Notes: a model not told the origin generated them from the sequence alone. Positions 35,718 through 44,960 are shown, counted from the stretch's first letter. The stretch: DNA of 64,000 nucleotides from Flavobacterium limicola (GCF_003634755.1 NZ_RBXA01000003.1:496001-560000); one strand, 5' to 3'. Numbers and translations: made by a program.

Positions 35718-36296
35718 ATGAAAAACGATAGCTTAAGACACTTTTTGCAGTCCTTCAATATATTGACAGATATTGAAATTGACGATTTCCTGCACCTTTT
35801 AACGTATAAAATCTTCAAAAAGGCGGAGTATTTTATTAAAGAAGGCGAAACTTGCAAACAAGTAGCATTTGTTTTAACAGGCAGCCTGCGTTCTTATTAT
35901 ACGTCCGACAAAGAGGAAGAAGTTACTTATTGTATCACTTTTCCAAACAGTTTAATGACTGCTTATTCTTCATTTGTGACTTCACAGCCGACAATGGAAA
36001 ACATACAAGCTATTACAAAAACTGAATTATTAATCATTCCTAAAGACAAGTTTGAAAAATTAGTGCAACAAAAACCTAATTGGGTCTATTTCTTAAAAAC
36101 AATAGCAGAACAACAATACATTGAATTAGAAAAAAGAATATTTCAATTGCAAAAAAGCGATGCCACTAAACGATATGCAGACTTAATGAAAAATCATCCA
36201 GAGTATGTTCAAAAAATCCCTTTACAATATTTAGCCTCTTACTTAGGTATTTCACAACGACATTTAAGCAGAATACGAAAAGAATTTACTTTTTAG
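35718..36296 (+). CDS. Crp/Fnr-family transcriptional regulator
   Basis: 192 residues from the ATG at 35718; an in-frame ATG at 35622 lies in boundary sequence. Cyclic-nucleotide-binding-like domain (YKIFKKAEYFIKEGETCKQ, FVLTGSLRSYY, NSLMTAYSSFVTSQPTMENI) and a C-terminal helix-turn-helix (IPLQYLASYLGISQRHLSRIRKEF). Typical of the many Crp-like regulators in Bacteroidota controlling one neighbouring reductase operon. It shares a cassette with the two following genes, and a palindrome (36304-36327) lies between. Confidence 0.85.
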   Translation: MKNDSLRHFLQSFNILTDIEIDDFLHLLTYKIFKKAEYFIKEGETCKQVAFVLTGSLRSYYTSDKEEEVTYCITFPNSLMTAYSSFVTSQPTMENIQAITKTELLIIPKDKFEKLVQQKPNWVYFLKTIAEQQYIELEKRIFQLQKSDATKRYADLMKNHPEYVQKIPLQYLASYLGISQRHLSRIRKEFTF

Positions 36297-36303
36297 ACAT
36301 TTG

Positions 36304-36337
36304 TCCTATTTTCAAAGTTTGATAGGATTTAGCTTTG
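36304..36337 (+). promoter_or_regulatory. Candidate Crp-type operator and -7 promoter element
   Basis: TCCTAT (36304) and ATAGGA (36322) form an inverted repeat with a 12-base spacer. TAGCTTTG (36330-36337) fits the Bacteroidota -7 consensus TAnnTTTG, 24 bases before the ATG at 36362. No -33 TTG with ideal spacing is seen, which fits regulator-dependent expression. Confidence 0.5.
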
Positions 36338-36361
36338 CACATCTAAACGTAAACTAAAGAG

Positions 36362-37381
36362 ATGAGCAAAACAATTTTAATTATAGGTGGCACTGGTTTG
36401 ATTGGAAAAACTATTCATGAAATGCTTTCGAGCAGAAACCCAGCTTTAAAAATTTTAATCGGAACAAGAAATAAAGGTACCAATCCAAATCATGTTCAAA
36501 TTGATATAAATGACAAAAACTCTTTTGAATCATTATACAAGCATTCAATCAATCTAATCATACTTTGTACAAAAGATCCCGATAATAATGCTTTAGATTA
36601 TGCAATAAAATCTAAAATTGATTATATCGATATTACAAAACCGACAAGTGAACTGGTAAAATCTTTAGATTTTACTGAGAAAAGAACCATTGAAAGTAAA
36701 ATTGTATTTAGTTCCGGATGGATGGGTGGTATTGCACCATTGCTATTATATTCAAAAGGTGTTTTAGCAAATGATGTCAAAAATGTTGAAATTTTGGTTT
36801 ATTATTCTACTAAAGATAAAGCTGGGAAAAGTTCGGCAGATTTTATGGCTGAAAATGTAAGCAAACCATTTAATTTCTATAAAAATAATACTAAGGTTAA
36901 TACCAAGCATTTTTTAAATTCAAAGTATCATGTTTTTAATTTTGACGGTAAAAACAGGAAAGTTTATGATTTTGATATCCCAGATTTATATATTTTTAAT
37001 CAAATAGAAAAGATACCAACTGTTTCAGCCAAACTGACCTTTGATTCTAAACTCATTACTTCTGCTTTAGGCATCATGCAAAAAATAAATTTCTTTAAAA
37101 TTTTAAATTTTAAAGAACGAAAATTAATATTTGGAGGAAGCGGTAGTGGAGATGTTTCAACCTTTGAAATTTTTGTCTCACACAGTAATTCTAAACAAGA
37201 AAAAGTTGTTTTAAAATGTCAAAAAGGTCAATCGGAATTGACCTCTTTTTCCACTGTACTACATGTTGAAAAAATACTTGAAAACAGTTTTCCGAACAGT
37301 GTTTATTTTAGCCATCAACTACACAACCCAAAAGATTTTACAGTTTCATTAACTTCAAATAGCTCAATATCGATACATTAA
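36362..37381 (+). CDS. Saccharopine dehydrogenase-like NAD(P)-binding protein
   Basis: 339 residues. N-terminal Rossmann fold with ILIIGGTGLIGKTIHEML, HVQIDINDKNSFESLY and INLIILCTKDPDNNALDY. The order of these parts and the later YIDITKPTSELVKSL match the saccharopine-dehydrogenase-like family of uncharacterised oxidoreductases. The C-terminal half is poorly conserved. Followed 7 bases later by a flavodoxin-fold reductase in the same operon, so both probably act on the same small molecule under control of the Crp-like regulator. Confidence 0.7.
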   Translation: MSKTILIIGGTGLIGKTIHEMLSSRNPALKILIGTRNKGTNPNHVQIDINDKNSFESLYKHSINLIILCTKDPDNNALDYAIKSKIDYIDITKPTSELVKSLDFTEKRTIESKIVFSSGWMGGIAPLLLYSKGVLANDVKNVEILVYYSTKDKAGKSSADFMAENVSKPFNFYKNNTKVNTKHFLNSKYHVFNFDGKNRKVYDFDIPDLYIFNQIEKIPTVSAKLTFDSKLITSALGIMQKINFFKILNFKERKLIFGGSGSGDVSTFEIFVSHSNSKQEKVVLKCQKGQSELTSFSTVLHVEKILENSFPNSVYFSHQLHNPKDFTVSLTSNSSISIH

Positions 37382-37388
37382 AGAATTT

Positions 37389-37967
37389 ATGAAAAAAATA
37401 GTAATTATAAATGGTCATCCAAACAAAGAAAGTTTGAGCTTTGCATTTGCAAAAGCCTATAATAGAGGTGCTACAAATTCAGGGACAGAAGTCAAAGAAA
37501 TAATAATTGCAGACCTCAATTTCAATCCAAATCTGCAATTTGGGTATCAAAAAAGAACAGAATTGGAGCCAGACCTTTTGAATGCTTGGGAAAAAATTAA
37601 ATGGGCAGACCATTTAGTTTGGATTCACCCTGTTTGGTGGGGCGGACTTCCTGCGATGATGAAAGGATTTATTGATAGACTTTTTTTGCCAGGCTTTGCA
37701 TTTCAGTACAGAGAAAACTCAATACTATGGGATAAATTATTAAAAGGTAAAACAGCTCATATTATTACGACACTTGACCAACCGAGTTGGTATTATTGGT
37801 TGATATACGGCAGGCCAAGTGTCAATCAATTAAAAAAATCTACATTAGAATTTTGTGGAATTAATCCAGTTAAAGTTTCATACTTTGGCATAATTAAAAA
37901 CTCAAAAGATACAACAAGACAAAAATGGATTTCAGCGGTTGAAAAATTGGGGAAGCAAAATAAATAA
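37389..37967 (+). CDS. NAD(P)H-dependent oxidoreductase, flavodoxin-like fold
   Basis: 192 residues of the NQO1/MdaB/KefF-type family: KKIVIINGHPNKESLSFAF at the start, HLVWIHPVWWGGLPAMMKGF with the FMN/FAD-binding WWGGxPAxxKGxxDR motif, and PGFAFQY. These enzymes reduce quinones or electrophiles by two electrons. Last gene of the Crp-regulated operon. Confidence 0.9.
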   Translation: MKKIVIINGHPNKESLSFAFAKAYNRGATNSGTEVKEIIIADLNFNPNLQFGYQKRTELEPDLLNAWEKIKWADHLVWIHPVWWGGLPAMMKGFIDRLFLPGFAFQYRENSILWDKLLKGKTAHIITTLDQPSWYYWLIYGRPSVNQLKKSTLEFCGINPVKVSYFGIIKNSKDTTRQKWISAVEKLGKQNK

Positions 37968-37984
37968 ATAAATAAAGGCGAATG

Positions 37985-38395
37985 CCAACAGCTAGAATTT
38001 CGTTGCGTACGCAGCACTTACAGTGAAATTCCTGTTCAACAGCCTGTCCCGATTTTTCGGGAGAACCGAAGTACCTGACGTTAACACTCTGCACTGATCG
38101 TAAAAATTCCCCACTGGCACTCATTTGTCAAGGTTCTTTGGTGCTTGTTTGAGACGAGTGCCTACTTAAATTAAAAGTTAAAGCGTAACGTTTCTAACGC
38201 GGTTAATGATAAGAAATTGTATTTTTACACTTGGAAAGCTAGTGGCGCTTTGCTCTTGACGCCCACAGCGATTCGTAGGCTGCTGGAAAGAATCTTAATT
38301 ATAATTTAAATTCCAAATAGTTACGCTCGAATTAACAAAATAAAGTTCGTTTAGAGGTTTTTATCCCGATGCTTCGGGAGAACGGACTTTGGGTC
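37985..38395 (+). repeat. Cassette boundary: type I hairpin plus type II element
   Basis: GCCAACAGCTAGAATTTCG with its partner AGTGAAATTCCTGTT (type I), CCTGTCCCG-ATTTTT-CGGGA, a core GACGTTAACACTCTGC, then a full type II block (CCCCACTGGCACTCATTTG ... GTTCGTTTAGAGGTTTTT). Confidence 0.7.
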
Positions 38396-38446
38396 CAATT
38401 TAATCGCAGATAAACGACAATAAATAAATATTCAAATAAATATAAA

Positions 38447-39448
38447 ATGAACATACTTAAAAAAATCGCATTAACTTTAATTATCATTATAACGGCAATA
38501 AGTTGCAACAACCAGGATAAAACCAAAACAACAGAGCGAACTTCACAACCCCAAAATACTACACCAAGCATATCAAATTTTGTTGGAAATTATGTCTCTG
38601 AAAGCTATACAAAAAAAAGCGAAGGATACGATTGGATAGCGGTTTCTGTAAATCAATTATCAGATAGTACAGTTCACATTTCGGTGCGTTCTCGTATGGA
38701 TAAGAAAAAACCATCTTGCACATTTGATGCTGATGCAATTAAAATATCGAACAATCAATTCAAGTCAAATGTTGATGGCAAACTAATTATCTATACATTT
38801 AACAAAGGTTCGATCAATATTGAACCTGAGAAAAATGAGGACAAATACATATTGCAATATTATTGTTCTGGAGGTGGAAACTTTAGCGGGGACTATAAGA
38901 AGATTAACGAACCTTTAGATGAAAAACAAATAGATGGTAGGGTATTCATAAAGACACTGTCTTTGCAAAATATTGGATTTGATGTGAGTACCACAGGAAA
39001 AGGTTCAATTCAACAACTTACAATTCAACCTTTCGGATTGAAAATAGACAACAATAAAATCACTATAGAAATTGACGGCTCTGTTACCAATGCAGAAGTT
39101 GAAGATTTGAATGCTGACGGATTTCCAGAACTTTTAATTTATACTACTTCTGCTGGAAGTGGTAGTTACGGTAATGTAATTGGATACTCTGTAAATGCTG
39201 GAAAATCAATCAGTCAAATCTATTTTCCACCAATTTCAGATAATCCAAAAGCAAATAAGGGATATATGGGGCACGATGAATTTGCTATAGTAGAAACGAC
39301 TCTAGTACAACGTTTTAAAACATACAAAGAAGGGGATGCTAATAGCAATCCAACAGGGAATATTCGCCAAATTCAATACAAATTGAAAGATGGAGAGGCA
39401 TCCCGAAAATTTATTATTGATAAGATAATTGAATATCCAGAAAAATAG
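38447..39448 (+). CDS. Lipoprotein with PliI-like lysozyme-inhibitor domain
   Basis: 333 residues. Lipobox TAISC gives a lipidated Cys at residue 21. The first half (ISNFVGNYVSESYTKKSEGY, VSVNQLSDSTVHISVRSRMD) is an unidentified domain. From about residue 165 the sequence follows the periplasmic inhibitor of I-type lysozyme family: FGLKIDNNKITIEIDGSV, then VEDLNADGFPELLIYTTSAG, SGSYGNVIGYSVN, KGYMGHDEFAIVETTLVQRF and IRQIQYKLKDGE. Such proteins protect the cell wall from animal or bacterial lysozymes. Single-gene cassette. Confidence 0.75.
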   Translation: MNILKKIALTLIIIITAISCNNQDKTKTTERTSQPQNTTPSISNFVGNYVSESYTKKSEGYDWIAVSVNQLSDSTVHISVRSRMDKKKPSCTFDADAIKISNNQFKSNVDGKLIIYTFNKGSINIEPEKNEDKYILQYYCSGGGNFSGDYKKINEPLDEKQIDGRVFIKTLSLQNIGFDVSTTGKGSIQQLTIQPFGLKIDNNKITIEIDGSVTNAEVEDLNADGFPELLIYTTSAGSGSYGNVIGYSVNAGKSISQIYFPPISDNPKANKGYMGHDEFAIVETTLVQRFKTYKEGDANSNPTGNIRQIQYKLKDGEASRKFIIDKIIEYPEK

Positions 39449-39454
39449 AAAACT

Positions 39455-40205
39455 GCTACTAACAAGTTAGAGTTTCGTTGCGTGCGAAGCACGAATAATA
39501 AAACTCGTGTAGAATAGCCTGTCCCGCTTTTTCGGGAGAACCAAAGTAACTATCCTTACCACTATACAAGTATCGTAAAAATTGTAGAGAAAAATCAAGA
39601 GGATTTATAGCGATCGTAGAACATTCGTAGAGGGTCATAAAAAGATCCCGAAGCCTCGGGGATTCTATTATACTATGAGTAAGAAAAACAATTAAACGCG
39701 CTTCAGCCGATGTTGGTTTAATTTCTCCGCCTACAACTTACGCCAAATTTTCACCGCTCTTTGAAGGGTTCTTATAAAATGCTGCGCGAACGTCTTTGAC
39801 TTCGCGCATTTTTTTCTATTTCTTATAAATTCTAAATAGGATAAAAGTCTCTGACTTTAGAAAGAAAGTTTTTAGGAAGAGTAAAGCAAGATTTCTCTCT
39901 GAATTAATATCTTAAAAAACATCTTGTTTTTTACCGTAGCTCCCCACTGGAGCTCGTTTGGCAACATTCTTTGGTGCTCGTCTGCGACGAGTACCTACTT
40001 AAATTTAAAGATAAAGCGTAGCGTCTGCAACGCGGTTAATGATAAGAAAATGTATTTTACACTTGGACAGCTATTGGTGCTTTGCTTTTGCCGCCCAAAG
40101 CTAATATAAGGAGGAAGGAAAGAGTTTGAATTATAGTTCAAAGTGCATATCTTTACTTTCTAGTTACCAAAAGAAAGTTCGTTTGGAGATTTTTAGAGGA
40201 ACTAT
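39455..40205 (+). repeat. Longest cassette boundary: type I, 105-bp repeat copy 2, type II
   Basis: Starts with a type I hairpin (AGAGTTTCGTTGCGTGCG ... ATAATAAAACTCGTG) and CCTGTCCCG-CTTTTT-CGGGA. The 105-bp repeat shared with 35205-35310 lies at 39752-39858. A type II block from 39945 (CCCCACTGGAGCTCGTTTGG) ends TTCGTTTGGAGATTTTTAGA. No gene is seen in this stretch. Confidence 0.7.
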
Positions 40206-40353
40206 AGTTAAATATAATTCCCAAAAATAGAGTGATAGTGATAGGCCTGATTTTGCTACACTGATAGACTAGTTAGAGGTTATTTGAAAAGAACTGTTAA
40301 GTATAATGGAAAAATAGCAACTCAAAAGCGTAATCAAAACAAATAGTAATAGT

Positions 40354-40812
40354 ATGAAAAAGGTACAATTCAAAGTAGGCATTAATGCACCTGCGAACAA
40401 GATTTATGATTTTATGCTTGGCATCAAAAGTAAATCAACGTATGAGCAATGGACTTCATTGTTTAACCCCACATCTACCTATGAAGGAAGTTGGGATAAG
40501 GGCAATAAAATACTATTTATTGGAGTAGATGAGAAAGGAGAAAAGGGAGGTATGGTTTCCAAGATAGCTGAAAACATTTCCAACCGATTTGTTTCGATTC
40601 AACATTATGGTATTATGAAAGCGGAAAAGGAAATTACAGAAGGACCAGAAGTGGAAAAATGGGCCAACGGATTTGAAAATTATACGTTCGAGGAAAACAA
40701 TGGAACTACAACCGTTACGGTTGACTTAGACACTAATGAAGATTTTTTAGAGTATATGAACCAGACCTACCCAAAAGCACTCGATAAGTTGAAAGAACTT
40801 TGTGAAAAATAA
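40354..40812 (+). CDS. SRPBCC (START/AHSA1-like) domain protein
   Basis: 152 residues with the complete helix-grip fold: KKVQFKVGINAPANKIYDFM, TSLFNPTSTYEGSWDKGNKI, FIGVDEKGEKGGMVSKIAEN, FVSIQHYG, WANGFENYTFEENNGTTTVT, and the C-terminal helix YPKALDKLKELCEK. These proteins bind hydrophobic ligands; the specific one cannot be told. Single gene in the cassette array. Confidence 0.85.
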   Translation: MKKVQFKVGINAPANKIYDFMLGIKSKSTYEQWTSLFNPTSTYEGSWDKGNKILFIGVDEKGEKGGMVSKIAENISNRFVSIQHYGIMKAEKEITEGPEVEKWANGFENYTFEENNGTTTVTVDLDTNEDFLEYMNQTYPKALDKLKELCEK

Positions 40813-41048
40813 CAATTCCAAGGATATCTTTAAAATTCCAAGAAACAAACAAAGCTTGTAACAGCACCTGCAAGAAATCGGCAGTACATTGGTTAAACAA
40901 TTCGTTGCGCTTCGTATCAAGTTTGGTGTTGTCAGACAGTTTTCGTCTCCACAATCACGACCTACTTGTAGCTGTAAAACGGGACAGAGTATAGCGGAGA
41001 AAGAAGGGGAAATAAAAAAACGAATAGACAATATAAATACAGGAAAAC
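40813..41048 (+). other. Degenerate boundary between the SRPBCC and MepB genes
   Basis: Contains AACAGCACCTGCAAG and AACAATTCGTTGCGCTTCG, which recall the type I hairpin, but no complete arms. No gene seen. Confidence 0.4.
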
Positions 41049-41576
41049 ATGACAGATGAAAACACAGTAATAACATTAAATTCAATCAATAGCGAGCTGA
41101 AAGTTGTGAAAGAATTAGTTTATGATAAGTGTGGTTTTGATTTGATAAACTTGAAATGGAATTTGGAGAGTGCAGAATACGGAGCTTGTTCATTTAAACT
41201 AAACGGAAAGACAATTCAATTTCGGGTATCTAAAATTACACCGACAAAAACAGGTCAGTTTGTTACAATTTGGAAGAGAAACAAATTCGGTATAACAGAA
41301 CCGTTTGATATATCGGACGACATAGATTTTATAATTATTACGTCAAAAAGTGGCGACAACTTTGGACAATTTATTTTTCCAAAATCTGTTTTGGCGGAAA
41401 ATGGAATAATAACAAAAAACGGCAAAGAGGGAAAGCGCGGAATAAGAGTGTATCCTCCATGGGACATTGCGACAAATAAACAAGCAGTGAAAACTCAAAG
41501 TTGGCAAACAAAATATTTTTTGACAATCAAAAAAGACGCTAAAACGGACCTTGATTTGATTAGAAAATTATTATAA
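41049..41576 (+). CDS. mepB: MepB-family protein
   Basis: 175 residues matching MepB throughout: AEYGACSFKLNGKTIQFRVS, KTGQFVTIWKRNKFGITEPF, DFIIITSKSGDNFGQFIFPK, GKEGKRGIRVYPPWD and the final KTQSWQTKYFL. MepB was named from the staphylococcal mepRAB multidrug locus; its biochemical role is not established. Here it is an isolated cassette gene with no efflux partner. It is likely cytosolic because no signal peptide is present. Confidence 0.85.
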   Translation: MTDENTVITLNSINSELKVVKELVYDKCGFDLINLKWNLESAEYGACSFKLNGKTIQFRVSKITPTKTGQFVTIWKRNKFGITEPFDISDDIDFIIITSKSGDNFGQFIFPKSVLAENGIITKNGKEGKRGIRVYPPWDIATNKQAVKTQSWQTKYFLTIKKDAKTDLDLIRKLL

Positions 41577-41584
41577 AAAAACGA

Positions 41585-42080
41585 AATTAGCTAACTGGCT
41601 GATTGATATGAATTTTTAAACGGTCTAACTTGGCTTTGCGGAACCAATAATGAAACGCCTGCTGAACGGAACCAATTTCAGATCCTATTGGCATGAAAGG
41701 ATCTGTCGTTCTCTGGAGTTAAACCCAAACTAAATCTGAATTCTTAAAATTGCATGCTGCAATAAAAATACAAACAATTCGATAAAAGAGAAATCGAAAT
41801 AGAATTAGGTAAAGACGATAAGACAAATCGTCTCAATTGGCGCTTGCTTATCAACTTTCTTTGGTGCTTGATCGCATCGATTATCTACTTAAATTGCTGG
41901 TAAAAAGTAGCTTTTATAACGCGGTCAATGACAAAAAATGGTATGCTACATTTCCACAGTTTATGGTAGTAGATACGTGCCCATCTGTAATCGGAAGCAT
42001 TCGAAAGAGTTTGAATTATAGTTCAAAGTGCATACCTTTACTTTCTAGTTACCAAAATAAAGATCGTTTAAAGTTTTATC
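41585..42080 (+). repeat. Cassette boundary with a diverged type II element
   Basis: AATTAGCTAACTGGCTG and AACCAATAATGAAACGCCTG are relics of a type I hairpin. The type II block (ATTGGCGCTTGCTTATCAAC ... AGTTACCAAAATAAAG) from about 41830 is intact but diverged. A 100-codon open frame through this block (41837-42139) is not supported because the other copies are broken in that frame. Confidence 0.6.
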
Positions 42081-42138
42081 CCGAGGACTGGAGTGAAATT
42101 AAGCTGGAAGTAGAATGTACTTCAAACAAAAATAAATA

Positions 42139-42648
42139 ATGGAAAAATACATACGCCAATTAATTACAATTGAATTTGAAGACAAAAAAGAAATTTTTAG
42201 TGGTTTTCTTATTGACTGGACAGAAGATTGGATTTTACTCAAAAATAATCCGGTCGATTTTATTATTGATGGCTATACAATCTTGAAAAACAAAAATGTA
42301 AAGGCCATCATTCAGGACAAAGATCATGAATTCACGGAAAGGGTTATTAAACTGAAAGGGTTAAAAACAAGTGCCGATGAAATAATTCCGCTACAGGATT
42401 TGTCTTCCATCATCCATTTTTTAGCCAATAAATATGAAATTTTTCAGATTGCAACCAAGTCTGACAAAGCGGTTTATTTAGGCAAATTGATAGAATTAAA
42501 TGAAGAAGAACTGGTCATCGATTTTTTGGGAACCGAAGGACAATTTGAAGGGGAGATGAGTTTCAAACCAAATAAAATAAGAGTGATTGAATTTGATACA
42601 GATTACATCAATTCTTTAAAACTAATTGTTGACCAAGAAAAGTCATGA
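42139..42648 (+). CDS. Hypothetical protein with two Sm-like/SH3-type beta-barrel repeats
   Basis: 169 residues that divide into two similar halves: FSGFLIDWTEDWILLKNNPV with a following KNVKAIIQ (5-60), and YLGKLIELNEEELVIDFLGT with NKIRVIEFDTDY (110-160). Both look like small Sm-like five-strand barrels. A helical linker (LQDLSSIIHFLANKYEIFQI) joins them. No known family is assigned. A degraded second copy with the same downstream hairpin lies at 50895-51135, so the unit has been duplicated. Confidence 0.55.
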   Translation: MEKYIRQLITIEFEDKKEIFSGFLIDWTEDWILLKNNPVDFIIDGYTILKNKNVKAIIQDKDHEFTERVIKLKGLKTSADEIIPLQDLSSIIHFLANKYEIFQIATKSDKAVYLGKLIELNEEELVIDFLGTEGQFEGEMSFKPNKIRVIEFDTDYINSLKLIVDQEKS

Positions 42649-42676
42649 AAAAGGAAAACATTAATCCTAAAAAAAA

Positions 42677-42699
42677 GGAGGCCTTTTTAAAGGGCCTCC
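42677..42699 (+). terminator. Hairpin after the 42139 gene
   Basis: GGAGGCC-TTTTTAAAG-GGCCTCC, 28 bases after the stop. It lacks a T run. The same hairpin follows the pseudogene copy at 51163-51185. Confidence 0.5.
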
Positions 42700-42998
42700 G
42701 ATTGTAGATTCTGATTTATCATTTATCAACTCATACCGTTCCGTATAAAATGACTATTTGAATTAGCTTTTCCTTTCAGATAGTTTTACTCAAGTGATTA
42801 ATCAAAATCACACTCAAAGATACAATTAAACAAGTATTAAGTTGTTGTTAATGAGTGATTTAACTATTGATTAACTTCTTAATTATGAAAACCCGCTGTA
42901 TAGTAAGTTCAGGATTAAGGATTATATTTATATAGTTATAAGATGATGTATGTATTAACCGATATAGTTATTTCAGGATGGGACAAGTTCATTTTTAA

Positions 42999-43706
42999 TT
43001 AATCCTTGTCGTCTAAGTCTGTTTCTTGTTCAAGTAAAGATTTTATTTGCTCACCAAAATCATGGTGCCCATCATCGTTATCAGTGCTAATTTCAATAAC
43101 GCCATCGCCGTCGGTATCAAGCAATAGGTTCTGACTGGCTAATGATGTTAGTTTTGCAATTAGAGCATCAAGTTGTATTTTAATATTAAGTGTTACATCA
43201 TTACTATTAACTGTAAAGTCTTTAGTTGGATCTGCAAAATCCATTTCAAGTTCAGCATCCTTGCCGCTCCATACAACAAAGTTTTTTCCGTCGATAGTAC
43301 CTTTTATTAAAAAGGTCTTACCTTCCATTTCACCAGGCTGGATACTTTTTTCAAACTTAAACTTGATTTCCTCATATTGTGCATTTGGAACATTAACAGT
43401 AGTTATAATTTGAGACAAAGCTTTGTTAGGATCAAGAATATCTAATAAAAAAGGACCCACAAGTTTAACATCATCATGTAAAGAATCAGTATCAAATCTA
43501 TCATCCTCCACATCAGTCTCTAACTTGATATTTCCAATGTTGATCTTAAAATCCGTAATAATCACTGTAGAGGCCATACGCGCCGAAGTCATGTTTGTAG
43601 TAGACACTGCAGATGCTTTCAATGTAACATTCCCATCTGTAGAGGCATTATCTGAACAAGAACTTGCCATTATGGCTAGCAAACCTAAAATTGATAGTTT
43701 TTTCAT
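42999..43706 (-). CDS. DUF4382-like lipoprotein with Ca-binding-like loop
   Basis: 235 residues. Lipobox MASSC with Cys17. The body (VIITDFKINIGNIKLETDVE, VGPFLLDILDPNKALSQIIT, NAQYEEIKFKFEKSI, KGTIDGKNFVVWSGKD) follows the DUF4382 pattern of beta-sandwich surface lipoproteins. Near the C-terminus LLDTDGDGVIEISTDNDDG resembles an EF-hand/dockerin-type calcium loop. Monocistronic; downstream of it, on the same strand, nothing follows until the decayed boundary. Confidence 0.65.
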   Translation of the reverse strand: MKKLSILGLLAIMASSCSDNASTDGNVTLKASAVSTTNMTSARMASTVIITDFKINIGNIKLETDVEDDRFDTDSLHDDVKLVGPFLLDILDPNKALSQIITTVNVPNAQYEEIKFKFEKSIQPGEMEGKTFLIKGTIDGKNFVVWSGKDAELEMDFADPTKDFTVNSNDVTLNIKIQLDALIAKLTSLASQNLLLDTDGDGVIEISTDNDDGHHDFGEQIKSLLEQETDLDDKD

Positions 43707-43825
43707 TTTATATAGTATTTAAGGGGTTACGTAATTAAGAATTATTTTTTAGAGCTTTTTTATATATGATTTATAAAATCGGTTTCGCAAAATTTAAAGT
43801 AATGAATAGGGTCTGTGTTTAGTTA

Positions 43826-44857
43826 TTAGTTCTTAGTAAAATAAAGATAAGATGTCTCTCCATTACTGCTACTCTCATTTTTTAGTCTAATGTTAGTAGT
43901 GGTATATTCTATAATTTTCCAATTGTCCTCTAATTCATCTAACGCACTATTATCAAATTTTAATAGAAATATATCATGTCCGCTATTTACAAACGTTGAC
44001 CAAGTTCCACCAATAGTATTTGTTCCTTTTACAGCAGCAACAGTCTCATTCGAATTGAAAGTAAAATTATAACCATTGTAAATTGAAGTTTCATCAATTT
44101 TGTTAAAAAAGTAAGAAACATTCCATCCGCCATCTGTCAAAATCGAAATGAAATTCGAATTTCCTACAGTTCCTGAATGAGGATCGCAATCCTGTATATT
44201 AGCCTCAATGATGTCCTCAAAATTAGAATTATTTGTAATTAATACTTTTTGACCTTTGGAGTCGGTAATAGAAACTGGATAGTTGATAGAAACAATCACA
44301 TTGCTTTCTATATTTTCGAAAAAATTATATAAATCGGCATCATTTTGAATAGTAATAGTAGTTGCAATTTGATTATTTGAATTATAAATAGCAATCTTTA
44401 TTGGATAATTTATATGTATACAGTCAATTTCATCAAACCCATCATCTTCATCACAATTTTCGATAATATCTTCTAATTGATCTGAATTTGCAATGAGTTG
44501 AGTTTTCCAATTTCGATACTGAATTGTTATTGGATAAACAAAGTTTACTAAATCATCATCACTTGAAAAAGCATCTAACGCGGCTTGAACCGTGAGATAA
44601 TCATTTTGGTTAGATACTGTGATTTGTTTTCCATTCACGATAACATTAACCGGCAACTGGATATTAAAACAACTAGAATTATCCAAAACATTATCATGGG
44701 AAGTAGCGTTTTGTGATACCCTGGAAATCAAACTCGCAAGAGGAGATGATACGGATAGATTTTGAGTAGTATCTTGAATAATTATTGTTTCCTCATTTTG
44801 ACAAGAAATAAATAATATAGCCGTAAAGCTCATTAATAAGTATTTAATTGTTTTCAT
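43826..44857 (-). CDS. Lipoprotein of unknown function next to the sigma-factor operon
   Basis: 343 residues from the ATG at 44857 (MKTIKYLLMSFTAILFISC, lipobox FISC); the ATG at 44890 would place extra residues before the signal. The body repeats a motif about every 75 residues: FNIQLPVNVIVNGKQITVSN, FVYPITIQYRNWKTQLIANS, NYPIKIAIYNSNNQIATTIT and NYPVSITDSKGQKVLITNNS. The last 110 residues form a lipocalin-like end (GGWNVSYFFNKIDETSIYNG ... KIIEYTTTNIRLKN). Divergent from the sigma factor gene, with 103 bases between, and possibly under the same control. Confidence 0.65.
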   Translation of the reverse strand: MKTIKYLLMSFTAILFISCQNEETIIIQDTTQNLSVSSPLASLISRVSQNATSHDNVLDNSSCFNIQLPVNVIVNGKQITVSNQNDYLTVQAALDAFSSDDDLVNFVYPITIQYRNWKTQLIANSDQLEDIIENCDEDDGFDEIDCIHINYPIKIAIYNSNNQIATTITIQNDADLYNFFENIESNVIVSINYPVSITDSKGQKVLITNNSNFEDIIEANIQDCDPHSGTVGNSNFISILTDGGWNVSYFFNKIDETSIYNGYNFTFNSNETVAAVKGTNTIGGTWSTFVNSGHDIFLLKFDNSALDELEDNWKIIEYTTTNIRLKNESSSNGETSYLYFTKN

Positions 44858-44960
44858 ATAAAAAATTAGAGGTTCCTGATAATAAAACAATTTACATCAA
44901 CATTACCCTACCTAAATCAAAAATAAATATACCTTTACAAAGCAAAAAACATCAAAATAA

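Noticed and set aside
20860..42080. CRISPR array
   Set aside because: The repeats are hundreds of bases long, differ in spacing and flank genes; no short regularly spaced repeats or cas genes.
41837..42139. 100-codon ORF in the boundary before the Sm-like gene
   Set aside because: Lies in a type II boundary element; the same frame is broken in the other four copies.
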